DNA of 64,000 nt from Opacimonas sp014872805 (GTDB lineage: Bacteria > Pseudomonadota > Gammaproteobacteria > Enterobacterales > Alteromonadaceae), in contig WKFN01000012.1 in assembly GCA_014872805.1 (NCBI GenBank), positions 248,001 through 312,000 on the forward strand, written 5' to 3'. Made by a program: the position numbers and the translations under genes. Under the pieces are notes generated by a model that did no database searches, had not been told where the DNA came from, and saw only the letters and a program-made list of their open reading frames with translations. Positions 54,924 through 63,918 of this stretch are shown here, in pieces; position 1 is the stretch's first letter, and each line of letters opens with the position of its first letter.

Positions 54924-55931
54924 ATGACACAACAACGAATTACCGTCATTCGTGGAGACGGTATTGGACCGGATATTATTGATTCAGCCATCCAAATTTT
55001 GGATAAGGTCGGCTGTGATTTTGCCTATGACTACGCCGATGCAGGCCTTATGGCATTAGAGAACCACGGTGAATTACTTCCTCAAGAAACCCTTGATTTG
55101 ATTGCAAAGAACAAAGTTGCATTAAAAGGCCCTCTCACGACGCCAGTTGGAGAAGGCTTTACTTCAATCAACGTGAGTTTGCGCAAACAGTTCCAATTGT
55201 ATGCGAACGTCCGTCCCGTATTGTCTTTCAAAGGCACCAAAGCACGTTATGATGATATCGACATCATTACGGTTCGCGAAAATACTCAAGGCATGTATTC
55301 AGGCCTAGGTCAAATCGTATCTGACGACGGCACTGAAGCGGAAGCAAAAAGTAAAATTACCCGTGACGGCGCAGAAAAAATCGTTACCTTCGCTTACGAA
55401 TTAGCGCGTCGTGAAGGCCGTAAAAAAGTGACCGCCGTTCACAAAGCAAACATTTTAAAATCGACCTCAGGACTATTTTTAAAAGTCGCACGAGAAGTAG
55501 GCGAACGTTATCCAGACATCGAATCTGCTGAGATGATTGTAGATAACACTTGTATGCAACTGGTGATGAATCCTGGTCAGTTTGATGTAATTGTAACGAC
55601 TAACTTGTTTGGTGATATATTGTCTGACTTATGTGCTGGCCTTGTCGGTGGCTTAGGCATGGCACCTGGTGCAAACATCGGTGAAGAATCAGCGATTTTT
55701 GAAGCAGTTCACGGCTCAGCGCCTGATATCGCTGGCATGAACCTCGCTAATCCAACGTCAGTTATCCTTGCATCAATCCAGATGCTTGAGTACTTAGAAA
55801 TGGGTGACAAAGCAGAAAAAATCCGTGCCGCCTTAAAAGACGTCATCGAATCTGGTGATCGCACAACTCGCGACCTTGGTGGCGAACACGGCACCACAGA
55901 CTTTACTCAAGCAGTACTTGAACGACTGTAA
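54924..55931 (+). CDS. icd: Isocitrate dehydrogenase (NAD-type, short form)
   Basis: This enzyme oxidises isocitrate to 2-oxoglutarate in the TCA cycle. The 335-residue protein (start MTQQRITVIRGDGIGP, AAAGGAA before the ATG; the frame is open 22 codons upstream without support) has NVSLRKQFQLYANVRP for substrate binding and DNTCMQLV. In the coenzyme loop it reads HGSAPDIAGMN, with D-I where the NADP enzyme of E. coli has K-Y, so NAD preference is inferred. Homoisocitrate or isopropylmalate dehydrogenase are less likely relatives. A terminator follows. Confidence 0.9.
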   Translation: MTQQRITVIRGDGIGPDIIDSAIQILDKVGCDFAYDYADAGLMALENHGELLPQETLDLIAKNKVALKGPLTTPVGEGFTSINVSLRKQFQLYANVRPVLSFKGTKARYDDIDIITVRENTQGMYSGLGQIVSDDGTEAEAKSKITRDGAEKIVTFAYELARREGRKKVTAVHKANILKSTSGLFLKVAREVGERYPDIESAEMIVDNTCMQLVMNPGQFDVIVTTNLFGDILSDLCAGLVGGLGMAPGANIGEESAIFEAVHGSAPDIAGMNLANPTSVILASIQMLEYLEMGDKAEKIRAALKDVIESGDRTTRDLGGEHGTTDFTQAVLERL

Positions 55932-55950
55932 TAGAACCAAAAGCTTAAAC

Positions 55951-55981
55951 CGGATTGAGGCGACTTAATCCGATTTTTTTT
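55951..55981 (+). terminator. Rho-independent terminator of icd
   Basis: CGGATT and AATCCG form a 6-bp stem with a 10-nt loop, followed by an A and an eight-T run. It lies 20 nt after the icd stop. Confidence 0.82.
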
Positions 55982-56122
55982 ATGGCTGTTCAAAAGCATG
56001 GATTTTCATTCTAAACACCCAAACTGGCCAATCTCTCGCAACAAGTTCGCTACACTTGTCATTACTTAGCAAAACGCTAAGCAACATGAATATTAATCTA
56101 TTGAAATACAAGGTATCGAATC

Positions 56123-56437
56123 ATGAAAAACATTCTTTTTTTTGCTCTTTTACTGTCTCAAATCTGCCTATCAACCAATCTGTTGGCTGAGACGGTTACC
56201 GTACAGGGAACACAATCTATTAGCCAAGACATCAACATCGTGCAACACCTCAATATCAATACAGCAAGTGTCACCGAACTCACGGCTTTACCTGGTATAG
56301 GTATTAAGAAAGCCCAAGCCATTGTGGCGCATCGCACAGACCACGGTGAATTTTTGAAAAAAGAAGATTTGACTGAAGTACAAGGTATTAGCCATAAGCT
56401 ACTTGCCAAAATCGAATCGCGCATAAGCGTGCAATAA
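56123..56437 (+). CDS. ComEA-like helix-hairpin-helix DNA-binding protein
   Basis: The 104-residue protein has a signal peptide (LLLSQICLSTNLLAE, cleavage about residue 22) and then a ComEA-type helix-hairpin-helix pair: LNINTASVTELTALPGIGIKKAQAIVAHR and the second half EDLTEVQGISHKLLAKI. Small periplasmic ComEA proteins bind incoming DNA in natural transformation; E. coli YbaV is a relative with unknown role. No other competence gene is nearby. Confidence 0.87.
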   Translation: MKNILFFALLLSQICLSTNLLAETVTVQGTQSISQDINIVQHLNINTASVTELTALPGIGIKKAQAIVAHRTDHGEFLKKEDLTEVQGISHKLLAKIESRISVQ

Positions 56438-56470
56438 AAAAGCGCCATTATCATCTCAGATATGGCGCTT
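56435..56470 (-). terminator. Terminator of galU
   Basis: AAGCGCCAT (56440-56448) and ATGGCGCTT (56462-56470) pair over 9 bp; on the minus strand the stem is followed by TTTTTTATTG. It ends the ugd-galU transcript and could also act weakly on the ComEA-like gene. Confidence 0.85.
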
Positions 56471-56490
56471 AAATCGGTTAGGTTAGCGTT

Positions 56491-57384
56491 TTAGCCGTTT
56501 TTACTGGCTAAATATTCTTTGAATGCTGGACCTATCTCTGGATGACGCAAGGCAAAATCCACATTGGCTTTCATATAGCCAATCTTAGAACCGCAATCGT
56601 GACTCTTGCCTTTCATATAATAGGCATCAACTTGTTCTAAATTCATCAATGACGCAATGGCATCGGTAAGCTGAACTTCACCGCCCGCACCAGGAGGCGT
56701 AAACTCTAGTAACTCCCAGATCTTTTCAGACAATACATAACGCCCGACAACTGCCAAGTTTGAAGGCGCCTCGTCTTTGGCCGGTTTTTCAACCGTTGCA
56801 TGGATCTTCGCTGATTGACCGGCAGTAATTTTTGCGCCGTCTAAATCGACTACGCCAAATTTACTCACTTCCTCTTCTGGTACTTCTTCGACCATAACTT
56901 GAGACACGCGATTAGTATTAAAGCGCGAAACCATTTCGGCAAGGTTATCTTTTTTAAGGTTACTCGCCGCATCATCCATGATCACATCAGGTAGTACTAC
57001 AGCAAATGGGTTATCACCAACGACAGGGTGAGCACACATAATTGCATGTCCTAAACCATTTGCAACACCTTGACGCACGTGCATGATGGTGACGTCTTTC
57101 GGCACAATGGCTTGTACATCTTCTAGTAGCTGACGCTTAACCCGTTTCTCAAGCGTTGCTTCAAGCTCAAATGATGTATCAAAATGGTTTTCGATGGAAT
57201 TTTTAGAAGCGTGCGTGACTAAGACAATCTCGCGAATACCCGCCGCAACACATTCATTGACCACGTATTGAATAAGAGGCTTGTCCACAACTGGGAGCAT
57301 TTCTTTTGGGATCGCCTTGGTGGCAGGTAGCATTCGAGTACCTAAACCGGCAACAGGAATGACGGCTTTTTTAACTTGACTCAT
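56491..57384 (-). CDS. galU: UTP-glucose-1-phosphate uridylyltransferase
   Basis: GalU makes UDP-glucose, the donor for LPS core, exopolysaccharide and, via Ugd and GalE, UDP-glucuronate and UDP-galactose. The 297 residues show the nucleotide motif AGLGTRMLPATKAIPKEMLP and the conserved ELTDAI-like segment GGEVQLTDAIASL. It lies 4 nt downstream of ugd. Confidence 0.96.
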   Translation of the reverse strand: MSQVKKAVIPVAGLGTRMLPATKAIPKEMLPVVDKPLIQYVVNECVAAGIREIVLVTHASKNSIENHFDTSFELEATLEKRVKRQLLEDVQAIVPKDVTIMHVRQGVANGLGHAIMCAHPVVGDNPFAVVLPDVIMDDAASNLKKDNLAEMVSRFNTNRVSQVMVEEVPEEEVSKFGVVDLDGAKITAGQSAKIHATVEKPAKDEAPSNLAVVGRYVLSEKIWELLEFTPPGAGGEVQLTDAIASLMNLEQVDAYYMKGKSHDCGSKIGYMKANVDFALRHPEIGPAFKEYLASKNG

Positions 57385-57388
57385 TAAT

Positions 57389-58729
57389 TTAATATCCTTT
57401 TACTGAAAGACCACGTCCAATACCATAGTACGCAAGATCATATTCCGACACAACACTCGGTTCATAGATATTTCGACCATCGAAGATTGCTTTGTCTGTC
57501 AGAGTGCTTGCTAAGAAATCAAAGTCGGGTGCTCTGAATGCTTGCCACTCAGTACATACAACCAGTGCAGCTGCATCTGTCACCGCCGCCTCTTTGGTGC
57601 CCATCAGCCTGAAATCAGCACGATGTCCATATATTCTTTGAGCTTCATCCATCGCTTCCGGATCATAAGCTTGTACGGTTGCACCGGCATCCCATAGTTT
57701 TTCCAATAATACGCGTGATGATGCTTCACGCATATCATCAGTATTAGGTTTAAATGCCAATCCCCAAAGAGCAATGGTTTTACCAGTTAAATCCTGATTA
57801 AAATGGGTCATTAAATAATCAAATAATTTGGATTTTTGATTTTGATTTACTTGCTCAACGGCTTCTAATACTTTAGCTTGATGACCGATGGCATTGGCAG
57901 AGCGAATGAGAGCTTGCACATCCTTGGGAAAACATGACCCCCCATAACCGCAACCAGGATAGATGAATTGATAGCCAATACGTGGATCAGAACCGATACC
58001 TTTGCGCACATGTTCAATATCAGCACCAAACTTTTCGGCTAAGTTTGCCATTTCATTCATAAATGAAATTTTAGTGGCTAGCATACAGTTAGCCGCATAT
58101 TTGGTTAGTTCAGCACTGCGAATGTCCATTTTGATGACGCGGTCGTTGTTGCGATTAAACGGATAATACAACTCGCGAAGTTTTTTCTCGGCAAACTCAG
58201 AATCGGTTCCAATAATGATCCGGTCAGGTCGCATACAGTCACTGACCGCTGCGCCTTCTTTGAGAAACTCTGGATTAGACACGACATCATAAGTGAGGTC
58301 TTTTTGTAGGTCGCGCAGCGTTGTAGAGACTTGCTCTTTAACTTTATCGGCAGTACCAACCGGCACCGTCGATTTATTGATAATGATGGTGTGTCTATCC
58401 ATATAAGTTGCGATGGTTTCAGCCACTTTTAATACATACTGTAAATCCGCAGAGCCATCTTCATCAGGAGGCGTACCTACCGCGATAAAAATAACATTGC
58501 CATGTACAACACCAGCTCCAGCGTCAGTTGTGAAATCAAGGCGTTGTGCCTCATAGTTTGCAGTGACCAGCGGGGTGAGACCGGGCTCATAAATTGGAAT
58601 GCTGCCTTCTTTGAGGGCATCTACTTTGCGTTGGTCGACATCAACACACAAAACATCATGCCCGACATCAGCGAGAACTGCGGCTTGGACTAGTCCCACA
58701 TAACCAATACCAAATACGGTAACTTTCAT
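57389..58729 (-). CDS. ugd: UDP-glucose 6-dehydrogenase
   Basis: Ugd oxidises UDP-glucose to UDP-glucuronate for surface polysaccharides. The 446 residues have an N-terminal NAD site (VFGIGYVGLVQA), the catalytic cysteine in GYGGSCFPKDVQAL and a C-terminal UDP-binding domain (LWGLAFKPNTDDMREA). The start MKVTVFG at 58729 has AAGGA 5 nt upstream; the frame extends 17 codons further without support. It pairs with galU. Confidence 0.96.
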   Translation of the reverse strand: MKVTVFGIGYVGLVQAAVLADVGHDVLCVDVDQRKVDALKEGSIPIYEPGLTPLVTANYEAQRLDFTTDAGAGVVHGNVIFIAVGTPPDEDGSADLQYVLKVAETIATYMDRHTIIINKSTVPVGTADKVKEQVSTTLRDLQKDLTYDVVSNPEFLKEGAAVSDCMRPDRIIIGTDSEFAEKKLRELYYPFNRNNDRVIKMDIRSAELTKYAANCMLATKISFMNEMANLAEKFGADIEHVRKGIGSDPRIGYQFIYPGCGYGGSCFPKDVQALIRSANAIGHQAKVLEAVEQVNQNQKSKLFDYLMTHFNQDLTGKTIALWGLAFKPNTDDMREASSRVLLEKLWDAGATVQAYDPEAMDEAQRIYGHRADFRLMGTKEAAVTDAAALVVCTEWQAFRAPDFDFLASTLTDKAIFDGRNIYEPSVVSEYDLAYYGIGRGLSVKGY

Positions 58730-58907
58730 ACTTATCCTTAAATCTAGAATCCAATCACTTTCGTTATCGGCACATTTCAATCAATTTAAAGACAGTCTGG
58801 TTTCACATTTATGAAGGAAAAAAGACAGAACAATTAAACCTACCATCAAATAGCAGTTTCCACTATTATATGCTTTGAATTTTCATGTCATATAAGAAGG
58901 TATAAGA

Positions 58908-60431
58908 ATGACAACAAAAAACCTCGACAAATCTCTCGACACCGGCTTCTTTGGCCATCCTATGGGTTTGCAAACCCTGTTTATGACAGAAATGTGGGAG
59001 CGTATGTCCTACTATGGGATGCGCGCATTACTGGTCTTATATATGACAGCTACTTTGCAAGAAGGCGGCTTAGGTATTACCGTTGCCATGGCAGGTGCTA
59101 TTTACGGCCTGTATACAGGTGCTGTATATTTTATGGGATTACCTGGAGGTTGGTTGGCTGACCGCCTCATTGGTGGACAAAAAGCCGTATGGTATGGCGG
59201 TATTATTATCATGCTAGGCCATATTATTTTGGCTATTCCTGCCGCAAGTTCATTTTACATAGGGTTAATCTTTGTTGTCGTCGGCACCGGTCTACTCAAG
59301 CCGAATATCGGTGCAATCGTTGGGCAGCTGTATAGTGCCCAAGATCGCCGTCGTGACTCTGGCTATACCTTGTATTATATGGGTATTAATATTGGGGCCG
59401 TGATTGGTTACACAGTGTGCGGTTACCTACAAGTCGAATTCAGTTATCATCACGCATTTGGTGCAGCTGCCGTGGGTATGTTTATTGGTTTAGTGCAATA
59501 TAAGCTTACTGTAAAAAATCTTGGCTCCGTCGCTGCAGCCCCTATCCAACCACTTACACCAAGTGCACAACGCAACACCTATGGGGCAATCATAGCGTTC
59601 TTAATTGTCGTCGCGATTGTTACTGCAATGGCGATGTCTGGCGCAATTGTGATTGACCCAGTTCCGGTGGCCAAATCGGTTGCTGTGATATTTTGTCTGA
59701 TCTTTTTGGGCTACTTTGGTGCGATTTATTTTGGTGGAAACCTGACCCCTAATGAGAAAAAAGGCATGAATGCATTGTTCTTAATTTGTGTCGCATCGGC
59801 CTGTTTCTGGTCTGGTTTCGAACAAGCGGGTTCATCATTGAACTTATTTGGTCGTGATTATACTGATCGTATGTTGGGCGATTTTGAAATTCCAACGGCC
59901 TGGTTCCAGTCTGCCAACTCGTTTTTCATCATCATTCTATCCCCTTTTTTTGCGGCATTATGGATAAATCTTGCCAAACGCATGATCACGCCAAGCTATA
60001 CCGTTAAATGCGCGATTGGTTTAATCATTATGGCTTCTGGCTTTATCGTTATGTTCTTTGCTGCTCAATATGCCGCAGCGGGTCTTAAAGTAGCGCCATA
60101 TTGGTTGGTGGCAACCTATTTTTTGCACACGGTAGGTGAGCTCTGTTTGAGCCCTGTAGCATTATCAGCTGTGTCAAAACTCTCTCCACAGCGTTTCTTA
60201 GGACAAATGATGGGGGTATTTGTACTGACTTACTCTATTGGTAATGTGATTGCAGGTCTTCTATCAGGTAACTTTGACCCGAACAATGTCGAGCAAATGC
60301 CAAACTTATATTTACAAATTTCACTATTTGGCGTCGGTGTAGGCATTATTTTGGTATTATTGGCGTTCAAATCAAAACTCTGGGAACAAGCTGCCGAAAG
60401 CGAAGCTGAAGCGGATGCACAAAAGGCCTAA
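58908..60431 (+). CDS. Proton-dependent di/tripeptide transporter (POT family)
   Basis: The 507-residue integral membrane protein has about fourteen hydrophobic segments and the POT signature near the N-terminus, EMWERMSYYGMRALLVLY (the ExxERxxYY proton-coupling motif). GTGLLKPNIGAIVGQLY is the second family motif. It resembles Dtp proteins of E. coli and imports di- and tripeptides with protons. It is divergent from ugd with a 178-nt gap and followed after 12 nt by a small membrane protein gene. Confidence 0.92.
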   Translation: MTTKNLDKSLDTGFFGHPMGLQTLFMTEMWERMSYYGMRALLVLYMTATLQEGGLGITVAMAGAIYGLYTGAVYFMGLPGGWLADRLIGGQKAVWYGGIIIMLGHIILAIPAASSFYIGLIFVVVGTGLLKPNIGAIVGQLYSAQDRRRDSGYTLYYMGINIGAVIGYTVCGYLQVEFSYHHAFGAAAVGMFIGLVQYKLTVKNLGSVAAAPIQPLTPSAQRNTYGAIIAFLIVVAIVTAMAMSGAIVIDPVPVAKSVAVIFCLIFLGYFGAIYFGGNLTPNEKKGMNALFLICVASACFWSGFEQAGSSLNLFGRDYTDRMLGDFEIPTAWFQSANSFFIIILSPFFAALWINLAKRMITPSYTVKCAIGLIIMASGFIVMFFAAQYAAAGLKVAPYWLVATYFLHTVGELCLSPVALSAVSKLSPQRFLGQMMGVFVLTYSIGNVIAGLLSGNFDPNNVEQMPNLYLQISLFGVGVGIILVLLAFKSKLWEQAAESEAEADAQKA

Positions 60432-60443
60432 ATCTACCTATTT

Positions 60444-60743
60444 ATGATGAAATTTTATTTTTCAACACAATCCATCGACAGTCTGCGTCAGTATCCACTG
60501 ACGCAGCGCATGGCTTATCTCGATGAAGCCGCAAAAAAAATGACAATACCCGAGAAAACTTTATTAAATGTACTAAAGTTAATTGTGATAGTCCCCTTTT
60601 TCATTTTGCTATTACGCGTTGTGAACGATTGGACATCACTTTTATGGGCTGGATTGGTTTTGCTACTTTATCCTTTGCTCGTTCGGCCGATACAACATTC
60701 AATGAGTGTAAAATACCTACCTAAGGTGTTGCCCAAAGAGTAG
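60444..60743 (+). CDS. Small membrane protein of unknown function
   Basis: The 99-residue protein starts MMKFYFSTQSIDSLRQYPLTQRM and has two hydrophobic segments (about 44-60 and 66-82), flanked by basic residues. It resembles small uncharacterised proteins of Alteromonadales that begin with the same KFYFS motif (possibly DUF6170, not certain). It lies 12 nt after the peptide transporter, so probably the same transcript. An inverted repeat begins inside its 3' end. Confidence 0.7.
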   Translation: MMKFYFSTQSIDSLRQYPLTQRMAYLDEAAKKMTIPEKTLLNVLKLIVIVPFFILLLRVVNDWTSLLWAGLVLLLYPLLVRPIQHSMSVKYLPKVLPKE

Positions 60744-60773
60744 ACAGGGTGGCATAGGATGTTCCTTAGGTAG
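60717..60773 (+). repeat. 10-bp inverted repeat spanning the 3' end of the small membrane protein gene
   Basis: CTACCTAAGG (60717-60726) and CCTTAGGTAG (60764-60773) are perfect inverted copies 37 nt apart, followed by TCTTTTG. The first arm is inside the coding region. It may be a terminator with a long loop or an operator; the loop is long for an intrinsic terminator. Confidence 0.4.
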
Positions 60774-60802
60774 TCTTTTGACAACCAAACAAGGAAGTAC
60801 CC

Positions 60803-61825
60803 ATGCAGACGATTCTCGTTACTGGTGGAGCTGGTTACATTGGCTCCCACACTGTTTTACAATTACTTGAACAAGATTACCGCGTTATCGTTTTAGATAA
60901 CCTTTCCAATTCTTCCGCTGAATCTCTCAAACGCGTATGCGAATTGACCCAAAAAGATCTTACCTTCATCCAAGGCGATATTCGTGATAAAGCGTGTTTA
61001 AACGAGATCTTTGCGCAAAATGAAATTGATTCAGTGATTCACTTTGCCGGATTAAAAGCGGTTGGAGAGTCTGTCGAAAAGCCCCTTAACTATTATGAAA
61101 ACAATGTCTATGGCACCGTTTGCTTAACCCAAGTCATGGCCAAACATGCGGTCAAAAAGATTGTATTTTCATCTTCGGCAACCGTATATGGTGATCCAGT
61201 TGCACTGCCTTTGCGAGAAGATATGCCAACAGGATCCCCCACCAATCCCTACGGCAAAAGCAAATTAATGGTGGAGCAAGTCTTACAAGATTTACTCATC
61301 TCAGATAATCAATGGCAAATCGTCGTCTTGCGCTATTTCAATCCCGTTGGCGCACATGAATCCGGTTTAATCGGAGAAGATCCGAACGGGATCCCAAACA
61401 ACCTAATGCCATTTATCAGCCAAACGGCTATGGGTAAACGAGAACGCGTCAGAGTATTTGGTAATGACTACCCGACTAAAGACGGAACGGGTGTGCGTGA
61501 TTATATTCATGTTGTAGATTTAGCAGCAGGTCATCTGCAAGCCTTACAGCGATTTTGCCAGGATATTGCTCTCGATATTATCAACCTTGGCACCGGTGTT
61601 GGCTACAGTGTCATGCAAATGCTAGATGCTTTTGGCCAAGCGTGCGGTCACCCTGTTCCTTTTCAGGTTGTAGAACGCCGACCAGGTGACATCGCAGCCT
61701 GCTGGGCAGACCCGAGCACTGCATTCAGCAAGTTAGGTTGGGAAGCAAAGCGAGGGATTACAGAAATGTGCGCCGACGCATGGCGCTGGCAATCCAATAA
61801 CCCCAATGGGTACAAATCAGTTTAA
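60803..61825 (+). CDS. galE: UDP-glucose 4-epimerase
   Basis: GalE interconverts UDP-glucose and UDP-galactose. The 340 residues of this extended short-chain dehydrogenase show the NAD motif VTGGAGYIGSH, the catalytic serine in FSSSATVYGDP, the Tyr-Lys pair in NPYGKSKLMVE, and RYFNPVGAH. With galU and ugd nearby it supplies sugar nucleotides for surface polysaccharides. Confidence 0.96.
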   Translation: MQTILVTGGAGYIGSHTVLQLLEQDYRVIVLDNLSNSSAESLKRVCELTQKDLTFIQGDIRDKACLNEIFAQNEIDSVIHFAGLKAVGESVEKPLNYYENNVYGTVCLTQVMAKHAVKKIVFSSSATVYGDPVALPLREDMPTGSPTNPYGKSKLMVEQVLQDLLISDNQWQIVVLRYFNPVGAHESGLIGEDPNGIPNNLMPFISQTAMGKRERVRVFGNDYPTKDGTGVRDYIHVVDLAAGHLQALQRFCQDIALDIINLGTGVGYSVMQMLDAFGQACGHPVPFQVVERRPGDIAACWADPSTAFSKLGWEAKRGITEMCADAWRWQSNNPNGYKSV

Positions 61826-61840
61826 TTCTGTCTGTGATGT

Positions 61841-61861
61841 CGACGACTTTCGTAGTCGTCG
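61841..61861. terminator. Hairpin between convergent galE and mlaA
   Basis: CGACGACT and AGTCGTCG form a perfect, GC-rich 8-bp stem with loop TTCGT between two convergent genes. There is no U-tract on either strand, so termination would be weak or rho-assisted. Confidence 0.5.
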
Positions 61862-61868
61862 GCAGAAG

Positions 61869-62669
61869 TTATTGAACTGGAGGAGTGTCTTCCAACAGAT
61901 CATCAAAAGCCTCAAAGTCATCTAATAATTCATCATCCACTTGGGACTCAATCTGTCCATCTTTAACTTGGAACTCTAAGTTCTGAAAGTATGCATTTTT
62001 GACCAAGGAATATGGATCTAATGAGCTTTGTAGGTTAGCTTCTTGCTCTAGAGCGCGAGCTCGCCCTTCCAAAATACTGACTAATATTGTAGCAAGATTA
62101 AAATTACTGTTCAGCGCCTGCATTGGAAACACTTGTGAATCGACCACATCTCCGGTACTAGAGCGAATATCAGTTGGACCTCGTGCCGGTAACATCAAAT
62201 ATGGGCCAGTTTCCAATCCCCATACCGCCAGCGTTTCCCCAAAACTTTCTTCCTTAGCTGGCAATTCCATCATGTCAGCCACATCAAAGACACCTAACAC
62301 ACCCACTGTAGAGTTAATCAAAAACCGGGCAAGTGAGACCATAGTGCCGTCTAATTTACCTTGCGCAGCATTATTCAGTAAGTTTGCTGGCTCCTCAAGG
62401 TTCTCGACCGCGTTGCGCAAACCACTGCGAACGGGAGTGGGTGTGATGGCAACATATCCTTGGGTAACCGGCTTCAGGAAAAATCGGTCTAAGACTTCAT
62501 AATTGAAATCCCACATGGTGCGATTAAAACCTTCAAGTGGGTCTCTCGGATCGCCTTGAACATGGTTAGTTTGAGCTGAAGATGCTTCCTGCTTTATCGA
62601 CGCGCAGCCACTCCCGAGTATCAGTATTACAGCCAATAAAATACTCTTTCCTAAAGTTAATCCTTTCAC
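61869..62669 (-). CDS. mlaA: Phospholipid-binding lipoprotein MlaA (VacJ)
   Basis: MlaA sits in the outer membrane and removes surface-exposed phospholipids, passing them to MlaC for return to the inner membrane. The 266 residues carry a lipobox (ILGSGC, lipidated cysteine near residue 22), the family start DPLEGFNRTMWDFNYEVLDRFF and the characteristic segments YVAITPTPVRSGLRN, SFGETLAVWG and GPYLMLPARGPTDIR. The acidic C-terminal tail is long. The start overlaps ccmI (ATGA). Confidence 0.95.
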   Translation of the reverse strand: MKGLTLGKSILLAVILILGSGCASIKQEASSAQTNHVQGDPRDPLEGFNRTMWDFNYEVLDRFFLKPVTQGYVAITPTPVRSGLRNAVENLEEPANLLNNAAQGKLDGTMVSLARFLINSTVGVLGVFDVADMMELPAKEESFGETLAVWGLETGPYLMLPARGPTDIRSSTGDVVDSQVFPMQALNSNFNLATILVSILEGRARALEQEANLQSSLDPYSLVKNAYFQNLEFQVKDGQIESQVDDELLDDFEAFDDLLEDTPPVQ

Positions 62670-63907
62670 TTAATTTCCTCTTTAACAGTAATAGTCACGG
62701 CTTGGATTTGTTCTTTTCGTACCGGCATCACAATACTTCCGGTAAACTCTCCTGGCGCAGGAGCAACGTTATCGTCATAAGACAAACGCACAATTAATTC
62801 CACTTCTTCGACGTTTTTGAATGACCAATTCGCCACCATTGCATCAGTATGAATCAAGTTCACTAAGCTTGGCAGCGAAGTCAGGTTTAGTTTTTTAACT
62901 GCTACAGGCAAAGGTCTTGACCCAGCGGTATCGCGAGCAAAAACAAACATGGTCGTTGGCGTCAACTGATTATCAGCTTCTAACCTACGATTAATCATAT
63001 CAGTTGTATTGATTTTGATGGCAAACCCTGTTGGTTTGACCGTACCTCTCGCGTTGAGCTCATTAATTTTGGTTCGGATTTGCACCACTGCTGGGTTATC
63101 TTCAGGTAGCAAACCTGATACTTGCGCCAAATACAACTCTGCTGTTTCAGCATCATCCAATTGAGAGGCCGTCAATGCCAACATGAGCGCGGCGTTATTA
63201 TTCTGCGGTTCACGTTCAAGAATATACTCTAATTGGGCTCTCGCTCGACGAAGATAATCAAGTTGATTAGGCATCATCAACGCTTGCGCATAATTCTCAC
63301 GCGTATCCATGTTATCCGGTGCAATGGCTAAAGACTTATCATAAGCCTGATAGGCCTCTTCAAACATCTGCATACTTGCGTAAAGGCGTCCCAATAACAT
63401 CCACCCAGTGCCGTCTTCATTTTCTGTATCGATGCGCGTGCGGATTGCAAGACTAAAATCTCGCACGTCTTGTAATGTAATATCGCCCCCCTCACCCATG
63501 ATGATCTTTTGCGTTAGTTCATCCATGCGTTGATGAACATCATAGACATGGGCTAGTTTATCGACATTATTAATGTTGAGATACAGACCGACACTCAGTC
63601 CTACTAATACCAAAAAACTGCCCCATACAAGCATCGAGCTTTGGCTAACAGCCCCCTTTTTTTGAGTATTGCTCTCATCGACTAGAGCAAGTTTTAATTC
63701 TTTTATGGCTTGCTCTTTGTGCTTTTCTGTCATTACGCCTTGTGTGACTTCTTCTTCAAGTTCTGCAATGCGTTGTTTAATCAATCGAGTATTAGATAAT
63801 TGATAATCTGAATCATCTAAAGTTTGGCGACGTCGCCATAAAGGGATAGCGAAAAACACACCCGCAAGCATCATTAGGCCTATGCCAATAAAAAAAAATG
63901 TTTGCAT
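62666..63907 (-). CDS. ccmI: c-type cytochrome biogenesis protein CcmI
   Basis: CcmI holds apocytochrome c and presents it for haem attachment. The 413 residues have two membrane spans (about 2-24 and 88-108) with a cytoplasmic leucine-zipper-like loop (RIAELEEEVTQGVM) between them. A periplasmic domain with TPR repeats (about 130-270; GWMLLGRLYASMQMFEEAYQAYDKSLA) and a C-terminal beta domain follow. It lies 11 nt after ccmH, and mlaA is coupled behind it. Confidence 0.93.
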   Translation of the reverse strand: MQTFFFIGIGLMMLAGVFFAIPLWRRRQTLDDSDYQLSNTRLIKQRIAELEEEVTQGVMTEKHKEQAIKELKLALVDESNTQKKGAVSQSSMLVWGSFLVLVGLSVGLYLNINNVDKLAHVYDVHQRMDELTQKIIMGEGGDITLQDVRDFSLAIRTRIDTENEDGTGWMLLGRLYASMQMFEEAYQAYDKSLAIAPDNMDTRENYAQALMMPNQLDYLRRARAQLEYILEREPQNNNAALMLALTASQLDDAETAELYLAQVSGLLPEDNPAVVQIRTKINELNARGTVKPTGFAIKINTTDMINRRLEADNQLTPTTMFVFARDTAGSRPLPVAVKKLNLTSLPSLVNLIHTDAMVANWSFKNVEEVELIVRLSYDDNVAPAPGEFTGSIVMPVRKEQIQAVTITVKEEIK

Positions 63908-63918
63908 GAAAGATGTTC

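Noticed and set aside
61999..62502. 167-residue plus-strand frame antisense to mlaA
   Set aside because: Shadow of the mlaA coding sequence; serine-rich, low-complexity translation with no family resemblance.
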